Part shown: piece after piece, positions 5,380 through 7,511 of the stretch
Position numbering within the stretch: position 1 is the stretch's first letter
Layout: each line of letters opens with the position of its first letter
Source: Elusimicrobiota bacterium
Lineage (GTDB): Bacteria > Elusimicrobiota > Elusimicrobia > UBA1565 > JACRDR01
NCBI GenBank assembly: GCA_016212845.1
Contig: JACRDR010000200.1
Location: 1 to 7,511 of the forward strand
DNA length: 7,511 nt
Direction of reading: 5' to 3'
Notes under the pieces: model-generated
Told to the model about the DNA's origin: nothing
Databases searched by the model: none
The model's input: only the letters and a program-made list of their open reading frames with translations
Program-made: the position numbers and the translations under genes

Positions 5380-7124
5380 GGGCCGCCCACAGCGAGGCCC
5401 GGCTCGTCGCCGAGCGCGACTCGTCGGAGCCCGGCGCCGCCTTCCGCCTCGCGCTCGTCCTCAAGCCCGACCCCGAGTGGCACGTCTACTGGAAGAACGC
5501 GGGCGACTCCGGCTCCGCTCCGATCCTCAGATGGAAGACGACGGGCCTCGAGACCGGCGAGCCGTCCTACCCGACGCCTTCGCGCTTGCCCGTCGGTCCG
5601 CTCGTGAACTTCGGCTACGCCCAGGAAACGCCGCTCATGATCCCCGCGCGTCTCTCGCCGGGCGCCAAAGAAGGCCGCGCGACGCTCGACGCCGAGTGGC
5701 TCGTGTGCCAAGAGGAGTGCGTCCCGGCCAAGGGGCGCTTCGAGCTGCGCGTCGGCGCGGGCCCCCGGCGCCGCTCCGCGGCGTGGGCGGCGGTCGAAAA
5801 AATATCGGAAGGGCGCTTCCCGGCGCGGCCGGACGGCGTGGCCCTGCGCGCGACGCGCGAAACGGAGGCGATCCGCCTCGCCGTCGGCCTGCCCGCGCCG
5901 CAGGCGGCGTTCTTTTTTCCGGGGGAGCCGCTCGTATTGGATAACGCGGCGGAGCAGGCGCTCACCACGAAGGAGGGCGGTTTCGAGCTGCGGCTGCCGC
6001 TCTCCCCGGAGGCGACGCCCGAGCGGCTTTCGGGCGTGCTCGCGCTCGAGGGCGGAGCCGGCTACGCGGTGGACGTGCCGGTGGGGCTCGGCGGCGCCGG
6101 GCTCGGCGCCGCGCTCGGGCTCGCGTTCTTGGGCGGGCTGCTGCTGAACCTGATGCCGTGCGTGCTGCCCGTGCTGTCGATCAAGATCCTCGGCTTTCTC
6201 GAGTCCAAACGCGAGTCCGCCCGCGCGCAGGGGCTGGCATATTCGGCGGGCGTGGTCGCCTCGTTTTGGGCCGTCGCCGGCCTGCTTCTCTTGCTGCGCG
6301 CGCAGGGGCACCGGCTCGGTTGGGGCTTCCAGCTGCAGTCGCCCTTCGTGCTCGCGGGGCTCGCGGCGCTCTTTTTCGCGCTCGGGCTCAACCTCGCCGG
6401 CTTATTCGAGATCGGCGCCGGGCTGACGCGCCTCGGCGCGTTCACGACGGGCGCCCAAGGCCTCGGCGGCTCGTTCGCCTCGGGGGCGCTCGCCGTTGTC
6501 GTCGCGACGCCGTGCACCGCGCCGTTCATGGGAGCGGCGCTCGGCGCCGCTCTGGCGCTGCCGCCCGCGGCCTCCTTCGCGGTCTTCACCGCGCTCGGGC
6601 TGGGCATGAGCCTGCCCTACGCGGCTCTCTCGGCGTTCCCGGCGGGACTGGGTCTCCTGCCCAGGCCTGGGGCGTGGATGGAGACGTTCAAGCGCGTCTT
6701 GTCGGTCCCGATGTTCGCGACCGGCATCTGGTTGTCGTGGGTGCTCGCGCTCCAATTGGGCGTGCTCAAGGGCGGCGCGAAACTGGGTTGGGAGCCTTAC
6801 TCCGCCGCCGCCTTGGAGTCGCATTTGTCCCGCGGCGAGGACGTCTTCGTCGATTTCACCGCCGCGTGGTGCGTCACCTGCCAGGTGAACGAACGCATGG
6901 TGCTCGAGCGCGGCGAGGCTAGATCCGCGCTTCAGCGCCCCGGCCTGGCGCTCCTCAAGGCCGACTGGACGTCGCGCGATGCCGCGATCACGGAGGCGCT
7001 CGAGCGGCTCGGTCGCGACGGGGTGCCGGTCTACGCCGTGTACTCGCCCGGCCGCCCGCCGAAGCTCCTGCCGACGGTGCTGACGCCTTCCCTCGTGGTT
7101 GAGGCGGTCGCGCCGAATAGGTAG
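5376..7124 (+). CDS. DsbD/ScsB-like thiol:disulfide reductase, shortened and without visible signal peptide
   Basis: The protein should pass electrons from cytoplasmic thioredoxin through the membrane to envelope thiols. Its 582 residues show three parts. An N-terminal DsbD-alpha-like domain (about 5-235) has WHVYWKNAGDSG (35-46), GYAQETPL and the redox pair C111-x3-C115 in WLVCQEECVPA. The membrane core (about 238-462) has C262 in NLMPCVLPVLSIKILGF and C380 in VATPCTAPFMGAALG, the two transport cysteines. A C-terminal thioredoxin domain (about 473-582) has WCVTC (C499, C502). I count six membrane helices where DsbD has eight: WEPYSAAALESHL follows almost directly after helix six. The positive loop ESKRESARAQ after helix one suggests that the N-terminus lies outside, yet the GTG start gives no signal peptide. 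Upstream in-frame codons are Arg-rich with no hydrophobic core. The GTGA overlap suggests translational coupling to the regulator gene. Confidence 0.9.
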   Translation: MRAAHSEARLVAERDSSEPGAAFRLALVLKPDPEWHVYWKNAGDSGSAPILRWKTTGLETGEPSYPTPSRLPVGPLVNFGYAQETPLMIPARLSPGAKEGRATLDAEWLVCQEECVPAKGRFELRVGAGPRRRSAAWAAVEKISEGRFPARPDGVALRATRETEAIRLAVGLPAPQAAFFFPGEPLVLDNAAEQALTTKEGGFELRLPLSPEATPERLSGVLALEGGAGYAVDVPVGLGGAGLGAALGLAFLGGLLLNLMPCVLPVLSIKILGFLESKRESARAQGLAYSAGVVASFWAVAGLLLLLRAQGHRLGWGFQLQSPFVLAGLAALFFALGLNLAGLFEIGAGLTRLGAFTTGAQGLGGSFASGALAVVVATPCTAPFMGAALGAALALPPAASFAVFTALGLGMSLPYAALSAFPAGLGLLPRPGAWMETFKRVLSVPMFATGIWLSWVLALQLGVLKGGAKLGWEPYSAAALESHLSRGEDVFVDFTAAWCVTCQVNERMVLERGEARSALQRPGLALLKADWTSRDAAITEALERLGRDGVPVYAVYSPGRPPKLLPTVLTPSLVVEAVAPNR

Positions 7125-7127
7125 CCT
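7099..7127 (+). promoter_or_regulatory. Candidate promoter of the redoxin gene, overlapping the upstream stop codon
   Basis: TTGAGG (7099-7104) and TAGCCT (7122-7127) are spaced by 17 bp, the ideal distance. The -10-like hexamer shares its first three bases with the TAG stop of the DsbD-like gene and lies six bases before the ATG at 7134. No Shine-Dalgarno sequence is visible before that ATG. TAGCCT is a weak -10, and the TAG part would be present anyway as a stop codon, so support comes mainly from the shared spacing. Confidence 0.4.
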
Positions 7128-7133
7128 GGCCGC

Positions 7134-7511
7134 ATGATGAAGACCCTGCTCGCCGCCGCCGCATTCGCCGTCGCCGCTCCCGCGTTCGCCGCCGACGCCA
7201 AGGTCGGCCAAGACGCCCCCGCGTTCTCCGCCGTCGACTCCAAGGGCGCCAAGCACTCCCTCTCCGACTTCAAGGGCAAGACCGTCGTGCTCGAGTGGCA
7301 CAACAAAGACTGCCCTTTCGTGAAGAAGCACTACGGCTCCGGCAACATGCAGAAGCTCCAGGCCCAGTACACGGCCAAGGGCGTCGTGTGGCTGTCGGTG
7401 CTTTCCTCCGCCGAAGGCAAGCAGGGCTTCGTGTCCGGCGCGGAAGCCGACGCCGACATGGCGAAGGCGAAGGCCTCGCCGTCGTTCGTCTTGATGGACC
7501 CCTCGGGCGAA
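7134..7511 (+). CDS. Exported thioredoxin-fold redoxin (AhpC/TSA-like), 3' partial
   Basis: The first 126 codons are present and no stop is reached. A Sec signal peptide runs MMKTLLAAAAFAVAAPAFA, with cleavage near residue 19 or 20. The mature part starts KVGQDAPAFSAVDSKGAKHSL, the usual opening of AhpC/TSA-redoxin domains, then GKTVVLEWHNKDCPFVKKHY (48-67). The single cysteine C60 sits in DCPFV at the end of the first thioredoxin strand. The second Cys of a CxxC is replaced by Val63, as in the PRX-like group of exported redoxins. YGSGNMQKLQ (67-76) and GVVWLSVLSSAEGKQG are also familiar from that group. A role as peroxidase or thiol-redox partner in the envelope is likely, with the DsbD-like protein encoded nine bases upstream as a possible reductant. 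A second ATG at 7137 would drop one residue. The part of the fold after DPSGE lies outside the window. Confidence 0.9.
   Translation, partial: MMKTLLAAAAFAVAAPAFAADAKVGQDAPAFSAVDSKGAKHSLSDFKGKTVVLEWHNKDCPFVKKHYGSGNMQKLQAQYTAKGVVWLSVLSSAEGKQGFVSGAEADADMAKAKASPSFVLMDPSGE

Noticed and set aside
5340..6311. Long minus-strand frame opposite the DsbD-like gene, and similar ones at 4501-5274 and 6402-7331.
   Set aside because: Low-complexity Arg/Gly/Ala/Glu translations opposite genes with recognisable or sensible products; codon-bias shadows.
1..7511. Search for tRNA, rRNA, CRISPR repeats, insertion-sequence ends, integrase or transposase genes and toxin-antitoxin pairs.
   Set aside because: None seen by eye. 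The window is densely filled with the listed genes, and the only non-coding stretch above 100 bases (2132-2273) holds the terminator and a promoter.

Overview
The window is GC-rich, gene-dense bacterial chromosome. Every convincing gene lies on the + strand, and neighbours are separated by very short gaps or overlap. A periplasm is implied by two Sec signal peptides and a DsbD-type membrane reductase, so the host is probably diderm. An unusual phylum such as Elusimicrobiota would fit the gene mix, but no marker gene is present and the assignment is a guess. No phage, insertion sequence, CRISPR array, tRNA or rRNA was seen.

Layout. Positions 1-455 hold the C-terminal part of an old-yellow-enzyme (YqjM/NamA-like) flavin oxidoreductase that begins before the window. 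It is followed by a small protein of two ACT domains (472-879), whose stop codon overlaps by one base the start of an ornithine cyclodeaminase/mu-crystallin family enzyme (879-1838). A cold-shock protein gene (1928-2131) is a separate unit, with its own extended -10 promoter, a Shine-Dalgarno sequence and a strong GAAA-loop terminator (2147-2186). A large exported protein of unknown function follows (2274-4511). After it come a helix-turn-helix/winged-helix regulator-like protein (4534-5379), a DsbD/ScsB-like disulfide reductase overlapping it by four bases (5376-7124), and the start of an exported thioredoxin-fold redoxin (7134 to the window end).

How the genes may work together. The right-hand part looks like an envelope thiol-redox cluster. 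The DsbD-like protein would carry electrons from the cytoplasm across the membrane, the exported redoxin is a plausible client, and the regulator may control them. The exported 745-residue protein has exactly two cysteines and could be a substrate, but this is speculative. On the left, the tandem-ACT protein is probably an amino-acid sensor for the cyclodeaminase-like enzyme it overlaps.

The most notable points are these. Four genes (starts at 472, 2274, 4534 and 7134) have a TANNNT hexamer exactly six bases before the start codon, as expected for leaderless transcripts. The DsbD-like protein has no visible signal peptide and seems to have two fewer membrane helices than usual. The 745-residue exported protein resembles nothing I recognise.
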